Below the pieces are notes generated by a model that made no database searches, had not been told where the DNA came from, and was given only the letters and a program-made list of their open reading frames with translations. This document shows, one piece after another, positions 6,692-13,354 of a stretch of 25,547 nt of DNA. This DNA is from a virus. How positions within the stretch are numbered: the first letter of the stretch is position 1; every line of letters starts with the position of its first letter. The DNA lies in IMG/VR virus record IMGVR_UViG_3300042385_001292, positions 1 to 25,547 of that record, one strand, 5' to 3'. The position numbers were made by a program, and so were the translations under genes.

Positions 6692-8116
6692 GTGAGCGAA
6701 ATCAAAAAATCAAATCGTGGCGGCAAGCGCGCCGGAGCCGGACGCCCGAAGAAAAACGCCACGCCCAAGGCAGCTGCCTTTGAAGCAGCCGAGCATTCAA
6801 TTAACCGCGGTCTCGTCATCCTCAACACCGTCGAACCCCGCCGCGAGCTCCCCGCGCAGACTCGCCTCGAGCTACTCAAGAAAGCCCGCTGGCTTTACAA
6901 TAATGTCGGCGTCGCCGCCTACCTCATCGAACACCTTGCCCAGCGTGCCGTCGGCACCGGCATCGTCCCGAAGGCCCGCACCGCGAATGCCGAATGGAAC
7001 CGCCTTGCCGAGCGCGCTTTCGAGGATCGCGCCTGCGCTGAGGCATGGGCATTCGACGCATCGTCACAGGTCAACTTCTACGGCGCGCAATCGCTGATCC
7101 TCCGCCAAGTCGCCTGCGATGGTGACTTCTTTGCGCAGTTCCTCACCACCCAGACCGGCGGCGCACGCGTCCGCTTCATCGGCGGCGAGGCAGTCGGATC
7201 AACCGCCGACTCATCCGACCGCTCATTCGACGGCGTGCTGCTTGATCAGTTTGGCGCACCCATATCCTACCGCGTTATTACCGACCGCGCGAATGGCAAG
7301 TACACCGATGTTCCAGCGCAGGACATGCTCCACTTTCGCCACATCCGCCGGGCAGGCTACCCACGCGGCGCGTCATGGCTGCACAACGCAGCGATCAACC
7401 TGCAAGACCTTTCGGAGATTCTCTCCTACACCAAGGGCGCATTCAAAGCAGGCGCGCAGATCGGCTTTTCGATCACCAGCAACGAAGCAGCCAAGATCGG
7501 CCTCGGCGCAAAAATCACCACCAGCGAAGGAGAAGAACTCAGCACCGAGCGCCTGTATAACGGCACCTTGATCCCCAAGCTCAAGCCGGGCGAGTCGATC
7601 CAGAGTTTCAAAAACGAACATCCCGGCCAGAGCTTCGAACCATTCGTGCGTTATGTGATTTCAGAAGTCGCGCGCGGCATCGGCCTGCCACCCGAAGCGC
7701 TCATGATTTTTGTCGGCGCATCCGGCACCGAGTTCCGCGGTCTGCTCGAAGTCGCGCAAAACTTCCTCGAGCGTCTGCAACAAATGCTGGTCGACCAATT
7801 CTGCCGTCCGTTTTGGAAATTCTGGATCTATCAGGAAATCCAAGCCGGTCGCCTACCATACCCCGGCGACGATTGGTGGAGGTGTGAGTTCATCCCGCCG
7901 AAGAAAATCACGGTCGACAACGGACGCGATGGCCGCCTGTACAGCGACTTGATGGATAAGGGCTACATGTCGTGGGAGCGCTACTGCAACCTCCACGGCC
8001 TCGATGCCGAAGCCGAGGAGGACGACATCCTGCAAACCTACCTGCGCCGAAAAGCGAAGTGCGATCAACTCGGCCTCGAGGTTGGCGAGGTTTTCCCAAG
8101 CCAAGGCACCGTCTGA
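6692..8116 (+). CDS. Portal protein, lambda gpB family
   Basis: A 474-residue protein if it starts at GTG 6692. That start follows a TTTTGACA motif and gives a plausible basic N-terminus (SEIKKSNRGGKRAGAGRPKK). An ATG at 6626 in the same frame would overlap the previous gene by 44 bases. Typical gpB-family segments are present: RVRFIGGEAVG, GVLLDQFGAPISYRVI, DMLHFRHIRRAGYPRGASWL, and LSYTKGAFKAGAQIGFSITS, followed by GLPPEALM and a tail region with WEFIPPK-like WRCEFIPPKKITVD. The portal is the dodecameric ring through which DNA enters and leaves the head. Lambda gpB is about 530 residues, so this is compact. The gpA/gpB pairing supports a lambda-like packaging module. Confidence 0.92.
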   Translation: MSEIKKSNRGGKRAGAGRPKKNATPKAAAFEAAEHSINRGLVILNTVEPRRELPAQTRLELLKKARWLYNNVGVAAYLIEHLAQRAVGTGIVPKARTANAEWNRLAERAFEDRACAEAWAFDASSQVNFYGAQSLILRQVACDGDFFAQFLTTQTGGARVRFIGGEAVGSTADSSDRSFDGVLLDQFGAPISYRVITDRANGKYTDVPAQDMLHFRHIRRAGYPRGASWLHNAAINLQDLSEILSYTKGAFKAGAQIGFSITSNEAAKIGLGAKITTSEGEELSTERLYNGTLIPKLKPGESIQSFKNEHPGQSFEPFVRYVISEVARGIGLPPEALMIFVGASGTEFRGLLEVAQNFLERLQQMLVDQFCRPFWKFWIYQEIQAGRLPYPGDDWWRCEFIPPKKITVDNGRDGRLYSDLMDKGYMSWERYCNLHGLDAEAEEDDILQTYLRRKAKCDQLGLEVGEVFPSQGTV

Positions 8117-8118
8117 AA

Positions 8119-8126
8119 TTTTGACA
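8119..8126 (+). promoter_or_regulatory. TTTTGACA start-proximal motif, copy 3
   Basis: TTTTGACA(C) ends 13 bases before the GTG start of the protease gene at 8140 and lies just after the portal stop. Confidence 0.6.
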
Positions 8127-8139
8127 CGCCCGCTGCGGC

Positions 8140-9261
8140 GTGAAGACCTGGTATGCCCTATCTGCCCGCGCTGAAGTTCGCCAAACCGAAATCTCCATCT
8201 TTGATGAGATCGGTTATTACGGCGTCAGCGCCAAGCAGTTCATCGGCGACCTCAAGCGCGTCCCTGCCGATCACGAGATCGTCCTCAAGATCCACAGCCC
8301 CGGCGGCGAAGTGTTCGATGGCAACGCGATCTTCAATGCGCTCAAGCGTCACCCCGGCGGCGTCACCGTCCAGATCGAAGGCCTAGCAGCCTCGATGGCC
8401 ACCGTCATCAGCCTTGCCGGTGCTCCGGTGAAGATGGCGGCGAATGGATTCTACATGATCCACAACCCGTGGGGAGTCGCGATGGGCGATGCCGACGAGA
8501 TGCGCGATCAAGCCGCACTCCTCGAGAAGATCCGCGAAGGCATGATCGCCGCCTACGCATCGAAGAGCGGTCAAGAGCCAGAGCAGATCGCCGCGTGGAT
8601 GGATGCCGAGACATGGTTCTCTGCCGAAGAAGCGCAGGCCGCTGGCTTCGTCGATGAAGTCACCGATTCACTCGCGCTCGCTGCCAGCGCCAACAAGTTT
8701 TCGCGCCTCGGAAAGTTCCGCAACGCGCCATCCGATTTGACAGCCCGGTCCGTGGATATGGACCAAGAAGTCAAACCCTCCGAAGAGGAAGTCGTCATCG
8801 CCCCCGCCGATGAGGCCATCGTCGAGCCTGCCGCTGCCGAAGAAGCACCCGTCGCCATCACCGAAGACGCAGTCATCGAAAGCGAAGGCAGCGAAGAAGA
8901 AGTTCAAGAAGAAGAAGCACCTGCACCTGCCGTGCCGGTCGCATCCGTGCCACACGCCGACGCGATCTTCGCCAAGTACAACGCCGTGCTCGCCCGCGCT
9001 GAAAAAGCCGAGAGCGATCTGACCGCAGTCAAAGCCGAGCTCGATGCAGAGCGCAGCGCACTCGCGAGCCTCGAGCGTTCGCTTGGCCTCGCCGCCGCAC
9101 GCGTCGTGCCGGTGATCGAAAATTCCGCGCCAGAAGTGAGCGACCCAGTCGCCGAGTACCTCGCCGCCGTTGAGGCAGGCGACCGCAAAGCCGCATCCGC
9201 GCTCTTCGAGTCGCACAAGGCCGCGATCTGGAAACACCGCGCATCCCTTTCGAAGGCGTGA
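8140..9261 (+). CDS. ClpP/S49-like prohead protease fused to scaffold (gpC-like)
   Basis: A 373-residue protein. Residues 18-180 form a ClpP-like serine protease: HSPGGEVFDGNAI (52-64), nucleophile Ser85 in GLAASMATVISLAG, and His108 in YMIHNPWG; the third triad residue is probably an Asp in the following helix. From about 207 the sequence becomes acidic (EEVVIAPADEAIVEPAAAEE, EEEVQEEEAPAPA) and then forms a coiled coil (AEKAESDLTAVKAELDAERS), as in a scaffold. In lambda, gpC carries the protease and its 3' part is also made alone as the scaffold Nu3. The GTG start is chosen because a TTTTGACA motif lies 13 bases upstream. It sits between portal and capsid genes, as expected. Confidence 0.88.
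   Translation: MKTWYALSARAEVRQTEISIFDEIGYYGVSAKQFIGDLKRVPADHEIVLKIHSPGGEVFDGNAIFNALKRHPGGVTVQIEGLAASMATVISLAGAPVKMAANGFYMIHNPWGVAMGDADEMRDQAALLEKIREGMIAAYASKSGQEPEQIAAWMDAETWFSAEEAQAAGFVDEVTDSLALAASANKFSRLGKFRNAPSDLTARSVDMDQEVKPSEEEVVIAPADEAIVEPAAAEEAPVAITEDAVIESEGSEEEVQEEEAPAPAVPVASVPHADAIFAKYNAVLARAEKAESDLTAVKAELDAERSALASLERSLGLAAARVVPVIENSAPEVSDPVAEYLAAVEAGDRKAASALFESHKAAIWKHRASLSKA
8736..8742 (+). promoter_or_regulatory. TTTGACA motif inside the protease gene, copy 4
   Basis: ATTTGACA lies within the protease coding region and ends 15 bases before an in-frame ATG at 8758. This matches the spacing seen before other genes and points to an internal start. Confidence 0.55.
8758..9261 (+). 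CDS. Predicted nested scaffold protein (Nu3-like), internal start in protease gene
   Basis: The ATG at 8758 is in frame with the protease gene (its residue 207) and would give a 167-residue protein that begins MDQEVKPSEEE. It contains only the acidic and coiled-coil part and ends at the same stop. An ATTTGACA motif stands 15 bases before it, as it does before separate genes; an in-frame GTG at 8752 is an alternative. The start falls exactly where the protease domain ends. In lambda, Nu3 is made this way from an internal start in gene C and serves as the internal scaffold for capsid assembly. Sequence position, motif and composition all agree, but no direct proof of expression is possible here. 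Confidence 0.6.
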   Translation: MDQEVKPSEEEVVIAPADEAIVEPAAAEEAPVAITEDAVIESEGSEEEVQEEEAPAPAVPVASVPHADAIFAKYNAVLARAEKAESDLTAVKAELDAERSALASLERSLGLAAARVVPVIENSAPEVSDPVAEYLAAVEAGDRKAASALFESHKAAIWKHRASLSKA

Positions 9262-9303
9262 GCCGGAGAGAACCACGAAACCAACCCCAAACACACCCCC
9301 GCA

Positions 9304-10161
9304 ATGCCTAACACATTCGACTCCTCCCTCGTTGCCGATTCCATCGCGCAACAAGCACAGACGGTTCTCAGCAACCGTCTCGCCGCCCTTAACCTTTTCG
9401 CCACCGACTTCTCGTCGGATGCCAAGAAGGCCAAGGACACCATCCAAGTCCCGATCGTTTCCGCGACCGGCGCGACTGTTGTCAACCCGACCAACTTTGA
9501 GCCCGGCGGCAGCGCCACCGTGGGCAAAGGCACCGTCACTCTCGACCACATCTTCCAACCTTTCGCGATCACCGCGGCTGAGTTGGCAAACGGCCACCGC
9601 CTTGAGCGCTTGATCCAAATCTCGCTCGACGCACTCGCCGATAAGATCTGGGCGCTCGCCACCACTCCGGTGACTGTTGCCAACTTCGGTGCCGCTGCTG
9701 TGACCAAGGCTGCCACCGGCATCACCGCCACCTCCGGCGATCTGCCAAAGGTCTGGGCCGCGATCAGCAAGAGCGCCCGCAAAGGCCTCGTCGTTTCCCC
9801 GACGATCTACTCGCAGCTGATCCCGACCAGCACGACCGCCATCAACCTCGGCGCCGGTGCTTACGGCTTCGACAACGGTGTCCACTACGCCAGCTCGTTC
9901 GGTGGTGAAACCAACATGATCGGTTTCGGCTGCTCGCCAGAAGCCCTTGTGATGGCCGCTGCCGCTCCCGCGATCGACGACGCAGTGCGCGCTCAGTTCG
10001 CAGTCAGCGATGTTGTCACCCTCGACCAACTCGGTCTCTCGGTGCAGTACAATGTCTGGGGCTCGACCGCCAACCGTCAGGTCAACGCTTCGCTCGAGCT
10101 TATGTTCGGCGCAGCCAAAGGCCTCACCGACGGCACCATGGCGATCATCAAGTCCGCCTAA
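9304..10161 (+). CDS. Major capsid protein
   Basis: A 285-residue protein that directly follows the protease/scaffold gene and precedes an intrinsic terminator. Features fit HK97-fold coat proteins of the shorter type: an N-terminal helix (LVADSIAQQAQTVLSNRLAA), an E-loop-like beta region (DTIQVPIVSATGATVVNPTN), a central spine helix (LERLIQISLDALADKIW), an alanine-rich A-domain (FGCSPEALVMAAAAPAID) and the C-terminal strand region (LSVQYNVWGSTANRQVNASL) typical of coat proteins. The scaffold is separate, so no long N-terminal delta domain is expected. The leader (42 bases) is A/C-rich with no Shine-Dalgarno site and no TTTTGACA motif. No separate gpD-like decoration gene is seen before it. 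Confidence 0.85.
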   Translation: MPNTFDSSLVADSIAQQAQTVLSNRLAALNLFATDFSSDAKKAKDTIQVPIVSATGATVVNPTNFEPGGSATVGKGTVTLDHIFQPFAITAAELANGHRLERLIQISLDALADKIWALATTPVTVANFGAAAVTKAATGITATSGDLPKVWAAISKSARKGLVVSPTIYSQLIPTSTTAINLGAGAYGFDNGVHYASSFGGETNMIGFGCSPEALVMAAAAPAIDDAVRAQFAVSDVVTLDQLGLSVQYNVWGSTANRQVNASLELMFGAAKGLTDGTMAIIKSA

Positions 10162-10187
10162 GGTTCGGATTCTCATCGGTAGCGTTC

Positions 10188-10228
10188 AACTCCCCATCGG
10201 CCAAGCGTCGGTGGGGAGTTCTTCTTTT
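10188..10228 (+). terminator. Intrinsic terminator after the major capsid gene
   Basis: AACTCCCCA (10188-10196) pairs perfectly with TGGGGAGTT (10212-10220) across a 15-base loop, followed by CTTCTTTT (10221-10228). Its T-run is shared with the TTTTGACA motif of the next gene. It probably lowers downstream transcription relative to capsid. Confidence 0.75.
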
Positions 10229-10232
10229 GACA
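10225..10232 (+). promoter_or_regulatory. TTTTGACA start-proximal motif, copy 5
   Basis: TTTTGACA(T) ends 16 bases before ATG 10249 and overlaps the T-run of the capsid terminator. Confidence 0.55.
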
Positions 10233-10248
10233 TGCACGCGCATTCAGA

Positions 10249-10578
10249 ATGACCCCTGCCGCGATCAACGCCTTCCGCCTCAAATCGGCGGCAGTACAAA
10301 ACGAGGCACACGGCGTCACGGTTCGTTTCCGAAATACCGACATCAAGGTGGTGATTTCCACCGTGCGCCTATCGCTCTCGCTCGAGCTTGGCGGCAATGC
10401 CCAGGGCGGTGAGTACACCGTGCGTTTTCTCGGTTCCACCCTCACCACCGCACCCACACGCGGCGAGCAACTCACCTTTGGTGGTCGCAAGTACACCATC
10501 ACCGAGGTCCGCGATGCCATCAGCACGCCGGGCGAGCATGTCGTGACGATTCACCCTGGCTCAATTTCCAACCTATGA
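10249..10578 (+). CDS. Putative head-tail joining (head completion) protein
   Basis: A 109-residue protein, almost all beta after an N-terminal helix (TPAAINAFRLKSAAVQNEAH). Strands such as GVTVRFRNTDIKVVISTVRL, EYTVRFLGSTLTTAP and KYTITEVRDAISTPGEHVVT fit the size and fold class of head-closure proteins such as lambda gpFII. The position between the capsid and the tail-terminator-like gene fits a connector role. No sequence motif proves it. The ATG is supported by the upstream TTTTGACA motif, and the stop overlaps the next start in an ATGA at 10575-10578, so the two are probably translated together. Confidence 0.55.
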   Translation: MTPAAINAFRLKSAAVQNEAHGVTVRFRNTDIKVVISTVRLSLSLELGGNAQGGEYTVRFLGSTLTTAPTRGEQLTFGGRKYTITEVRDAISTPGEHVVTIHPGSISNL

Positions 10579-10976
10579 ACCTTTTGATTGAGCAATCCGT
10601 GCGCGACTGGCTCGCCGACCTCGAGGCCTTCGAAGGCATCGCCATTCATTGCGGCCAGAGTGACGAAGAAATCCCCAACGATGCGCCGCTCATCATGGTC
10701 GCCTGCGAGGACATCAACGCACCGGCACCCACGCTCTACATCGCCACCGTGCGGCTGATCGTCAGCACGCCCTCCGTCATGGCCGATGCGCTCGCCGATC
10801 ACCGCAACCTTGTCGCGAGCCTGCGAGGCACCCTCAACGACGCCGAGGCCATGGCAGGCTTTTTTCCCGAAGGCATCAACTGCGCCGGCGCATCCATCAA
10901 CACATGGAATGAGTCGCAGAGCAATGACCGCTGGATGTCGCAAGTGAACCTCACACTTGGCATGGTGGAGAGCTAA
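10575..10976 (+). CDS. Putative tail completion/terminator protein (gpU position)
   Basis: A 133-residue alpha/beta protein. It begins with a helix (LIEQSVRDWLADLEAFEG), then strands (APLIMVACEDI, LYIATVRLIVSTPS), another helix (DALADHRNLVASLRGTLNDA) and a C-terminal strand (RWMSQVNLTLGMVES). This order is that of the gpU/gpZ-like tail terminator group, which caps the finished tail tube and docks it to the head. It lies between the head-joining gene and the tail tube gene, the expected position. It is coupled to the upstream gene by ATGA overlap. I rely on layout and fold pattern, not on a recognised motif. Confidence 0.55.
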   Translation: MNLLIEQSVRDWLADLEAFEGIAIHCGQSDEEIPNDAPLIMVACEDINAPAPTLYIATVRLIVSTPSVMADALADHRNLVASLRGTLNDAEAMAGFFPEGINCAGASINTWNESQSNDRWMSQVNLTLGMVES

Positions 10977-10989
10977 GCGCGCAACGCGA

Positions 10990-10996
10990 TTTGACA
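10990..10996 (+). promoter_or_regulatory. TTTGACA start-proximal motif, copy 6
   Basis: ATTTGACA(C) follows a small CGCG-CAA-CGCG hairpin (10978-10988). It lies 29 bases before ATG 11026, but only 8 before an in-frame GTG at 11005, so it is off the usual 13-16 base spacing either way. Confidence 0.45.
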
Positions 10997-11025
10997 CGCA
11001 GGCAGTGGGAGACCCCCACAATCCT

Positions 11026-11397
11026 ATGCCCGCCACCATCTACAAAGCATCGTCCGTCTCTTCCGTGGAGTTCGGCATCACCAACGAGACTGGCATCTTG
11101 CTCAGCTCGTTTTCGCGCAATGTCACCGCCAACAAGTCGGAGCTTCGCGACGCGGAAGGTGAAGTTGTCGCCGTCGCCATCACCGGTAAGCAAGCCGAGA
11201 TCACCCTCGAAGGAACCTTGAACGGCAGCGCCTCGATGCAAGTCGGCAACCTCCTCACGCTGTCCAACGATATCGACAAGTACGGCCTCGCAGACGGCAC
11301 CGTGATCGTCAACTCGGTCCAAGAGAAGTCCACCGCCGGGGAGTTCAAGACCATCTCGGTTAGCGCCACTCAGTACAGCGCATCGATGGACGACTAA
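11026..11397 (+). CDS. Major tail tube protein
   Basis: A 123-residue beta-rich protein. Segments such as SSVEFGITNETGILLSSFSR, GEVVAVAITGKQAEITLEGT and AGEFKTISVSATQYSASMDD fit the tail-tube fold shared with lambda gpV N-domain and Hcp. Family tube proteins range from about 120 residues upward, so this is a minimal tube protein with no extra Ig domain. A strong intrinsic terminator directly after the gene fits a highly expressed structural protein. I use ATG 11026; an in-frame GTG at 11005 would add seven residues and sit nearer the TTTGACA motif. The order terminator protein, tube, chaperones, tape measure is standard for long-tailed phages. Confidence 0.7.
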   Translation: MPATIYKASSVSSVEFGITNETGILLSSFSRNVTANKSELRDAEGEVVAVAITGKQAEITLEGTLNGSASMQVGNLLTLSNDIDKYGLADGTVIVNSVQEKSTAGEFKTISVSATQYSASMDD

Positions 11398-11422
11398 GCG
11401 CCCCGCGCCTCTACCCGCCGAC

Positions 11423-11454
11423 GGCTCCCCGGCTAATGGGAGCCAATTTTTTTT
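11423..11454 (+). terminator. Intrinsic terminator after the tail tube gene
   Basis: GGCTCCC (11423-11429) pairs with GGGAGCC (11438-11444) over an 8-base loop and is followed by AA and eight T residues (11447-11454). It is a textbook intrinsic terminator, seven bases before the next ATG. Confidence 0.85.
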
Positions 11455-11461
11455 ACAGATT

Positions 11462-11857
11462 ATGGACCACACAGAACTATTCCACACTAGCAACCTCAAG
11501 CTCGCTGCGACGCTCGCCACCCTTGGCTTTGATCCGCATGAAGCACCCGTCACGCGACAAGTCCGCAGCGACGGCAACGAGACCACCATCTTCTGGTTCA
11601 AGGCTTCACACCCGCACAACGGAGAGAGCGCCTTCGATGTTTTCCAGAAGTTCACCAAGCGTGCCGAGTTTTTCGCCGAGAGCGATCCCGAGCACCCGAT
11701 CAACTACATGCGCGCGGTCCTTCAGAACCGCGACGAGTTCATCGATCTGATCCGCAACACGCCGCGCGATGTCGTCATCGAGCGCAATGGCCGCCGCATC
11801 GCGATCCGCGAAACCGCCTCGGAAGAGACGAAGAAGAAGTTCGCAGCCCTTCTCTGA
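11462..11857 (+). CDS. Hypothetical tail-region protein
   Basis: A 131-residue protein between the tube gene and the tail chaperones. I do not recognise it. It begins MDHTELFHTSNLKLAATLAT and has an aromatic-rich middle (TIFWFKASHPHNG, VFQKFTKRAEFFAES) and a charged helical C-terminal part (DVVIERNGRRIAIRETASEE, TKKKFAALL). No membrane segment or signal peptide is visible. The start lies seven bases beyond the T-run of the tube terminator, so its mRNA must come from read-through or a promoter not seen here. A role in tube assembly is inferred from position only. Confidence 0.6.
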   Translation: MDHTELFHTSNLKLAATLATLGFDPHEAPVTRQVRSDGNETTIFWFKASHPHNGESAFDVFQKFTKRAEFFAESDPEHPINYMRAVLQNRDEFIDLIRNTPRDVVIERNGRRIAIRETASEETKKKFAALL

Positions 11858-11874
11858 ACCACACCCCAAAAAAT

Positions 11875-12291
11875 ATGCCAAAAAATACAAAAAACGAACT
11901 AGTAAAAGACGACGAAGTCCTGCGCGAAATCGGCTTCACCGAAGGCCCAAAGCAGGTATCAAAATTCACCATGCGACCAGTCACAGCGCTTTCGCTGTCG
12001 TGGCTGCAACGAAACAAGGTTTTCGATGGTGAGTTCTCCGACATGATGCAGAAGACTGCTGCCTACGCCTACCTGCACTGCGAGGACAAGGCGACGATCC
12101 GCAGCGTGGTCAATGACCCCCGCGAGTTCCTCGATGCCGTCGACGAGTGGATCGATGAGAACATCTCACACCACTCGCAACTCGAGCCGATCGCCCTGGA
12201 GATGAACGCGGCGCTCGAGACCTACATGGCAGCCACGACCACCGCAGCGCACCCGAGCACCGGCACAGGATCGAGCGGCTCAAAAAACTAG
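11875..12291 (+). CDS. Tail assembly chaperone, short product (gpG-like)
   Basis: A 138-residue protein. It starts with a basic segment (PKNTKNELVKDDEVLREIGF) and is mainly helical (TALSLSWLQRNKVF, FSDMMQKTAAYAYLHCEDKA, REFLDAVDEWIDENISHHSQ), with a flexible Thr/Ser/Gly tail. Size, position before the tape measure and the frameshift site at its very end match lambda gpG, a chaperone that coats the tape measure during tail assembly and is absent from the virion. The last codons before TAG are TCA AAA AAC, which make the slippery heptamer used for the longer product. The leader is A/C-rich without a Shine-Dalgarno site. Confidence 0.8.
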   Translation: MPKNTKNELVKDDEVLREIGFTEGPKQVSKFTMRPVTALSLSWLQRNKVFDGEFSDMMQKTAAYAYLHCEDKATIRSVVNDPREFLDAVDEWIDENISHHSQLEPIALEMNAALETYMAATTTAAHPSTGTGSSGSKN

Positions 12292-12515
12292 CCTCGCCCA
12301 GTTGGATTGCCAGCTATGTCCAGCACATCGCTGGCATGACCGGCTGGGCCTTCCGAGAAATCATGGAAGAACTGCCATTTTCCGCAGGCCTTCAGCTCAT
12401 CGACGCCGACCTCAACTCAAAAGGCATCGAACGAGTCTATGTGAACACTCGGCCAGATTTTGACGCGCTGTCCTTAATAGACGAAGCATTCGACAAATTG
12501 AAGCCATGCCAATGA
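11875..12515 (+). CDS. Tail assembly chaperone, -1 frameshift fusion product (gpGT-like)
   Basis: Ribosomes slipping back one base at A AAA AAC (12282-12288) bypass the TAG at 12289-12291 and read on in the -1 frame to TGA 12513-12515. The fusion has about 213 residues; the added 75 residues (LASPSWIASYVQHIAGMTGW, AFREIMEELPFSAGLQLIDA...) have no good start codon at their beginning and form an unbroken frame that otherwise would fill an unexplained 200-base gap. In lambda the same -1 shift joins G and T; gpGT recruits tube subunits to the tape measure. The coordinates should be read as join(11875..12288, 12288..12515). The shift direction, heptamer and position all match the known mechanism. 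Confidence 0.85.
12282..12288 (+). promoter_or_regulatory. Programmed -1 frameshift slippery site A AAA AAC
   Basis: The heptamer is in phase with the gpG-like frame (X XXY YYZ) and directly precedes its TAG stop. A possible stimulatory stem, TGCCAGC (12308-12314) with GCTGGCA (12330-12336), begins 20 bases downstream, rather far but perfect over 7 bp. Confidence 0.8.
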
Positions 12516-13354
12516 CCATCGAGGCCACCAATCTTGAGGATATACTCAAGGCGTACAGCGCTTTGACTGGCAAAGGTCTTGCTCAAATCACAAGGGCTCA
12601 CGCTCGGCTTTGTGCTGTCGAACTAGCTAACCGAACCCAACCTTGGACCAGCAAAAACAGCAAAGGCCCAGATGTGCTTGCTAAGGTCTCAAAGACCGTC
12701 ACCAAAGATGTGAAAAAGGTGGTCAAGGCTAAGGATGATTTTGAAAGCTACATTCACGGAGCTATTCAAGATGACAAGATCAAACAGCGCCTATTGAAAG
12801 TCGCTAAGGATAACAGATACGACATTCTCTCCAAGATCATGTTCAACTGCGGCCTGATCACCAGCGAGGACAAACTCCAGCAAATCACTGGAAACAGTCA
12901 ACACAAGGAGACGCACATCAAGCATCGCGACAACAAGGGTCGAACATACATGCCGCGCGGGGCAAAGTACATCAGCCAAAACGGTCTTTCTACATACATT
13001 CAGCAAGTCATCAAGCGCATTGGCTACACCAAAAGCGGCTGGGCCGAATGCGCGCGCAGGATAGGTGGCCTCAGTGGTGACGGCGCACGCGGCATTCCGT
13101 CTTTCGCTAAACGCCAGCGTGGCAACAACTGGAATGTCGATGACAACGGGGCAAACATCGACAACCCCAATTTCGTCATGACTAACACCACCCCGTGGAT
13201 TCGCCGACTGCTGAGTGCCAATGATGAAAAAGACGCCATGCGCATCGCACGGGACAAGATGATCAAATCCATGCAACGAGCAATCAAAGAAGCAAAGCGC
13301 GGTGAATCTGCCGCCAAAAAATCAATCGCCAAGGAGGTGGCAGACGCGCAATGA
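12512..13354 (+). CDS. Hypothetical tail-region protein between chaperones and tape measure
   Basis: A protein of 280 residues that I do not recognise. ATG 12512 overlaps the frameshift-product stop in an ATGA; an ATG two codons earlier (12506) is also possible. The protein is basic and mostly helical (TNLEDILKAYSALTGKGLAQ, ITRAHARLCAVELANRTQPW, SKVSKT-like Lys-rich middle) with a C-terminal helix rich in Lys, Arg and Glu (DAMRIARDKMIKSMQRAIKE). The segment NTTPWIRRLLSANDEKDAMR precedes it. In lambda nothing lies between T and the tape measure, so this is an extra gene. Its base composition is lower in GC than its neighbours. A role in tail assembly is inferred from position; a nucleic-acid binding role cannot be excluded. 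Confidence 0.65.
   Translation: MTIEATNLEDILKAYSALTGKGLAQITRAHARLCAVELANRTQPWTSKNSKGPDVLAKVSKTVTKDVKKVVKAKDDFESYIHGAIQDDKIKQRLLKVAKDNRYDILSKIMFNCGLITSEDKLQQITGNSQHKETHIKHRDNKGRTYMPRGAKYISQNGLSTYIQQVIKRIGYTKSGWAECARRIGGLSGDGARGIPSFAKRQRGNNWNVDDNGANIDNPNFVMTNTTPWIRRLLSANDEKDAMRIARDKMIKSMQRAIKEAKRGESAAKKSIAKEVADAQ
13331..13339 (+). promoter_or_regulatory. Shine-Dalgarno site of the tape measure gene
   Basis: AAGGAGGTG lies 11 bases before ATG 13351, inside the preceding gene. It is the only near-perfect Shine-Dalgarno site I see properly placed before a gene here, so it stands out. Confidence 0.55.

Noticed and set aside
8668-10176. Long open frame of about 500 codons on the minus strand
   Set aside because: It lies opposite the protease/scaffold and capsid genes; high-GC coding DNA leaves the antisense frame open. 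Its translation is low-complexity with no domain.
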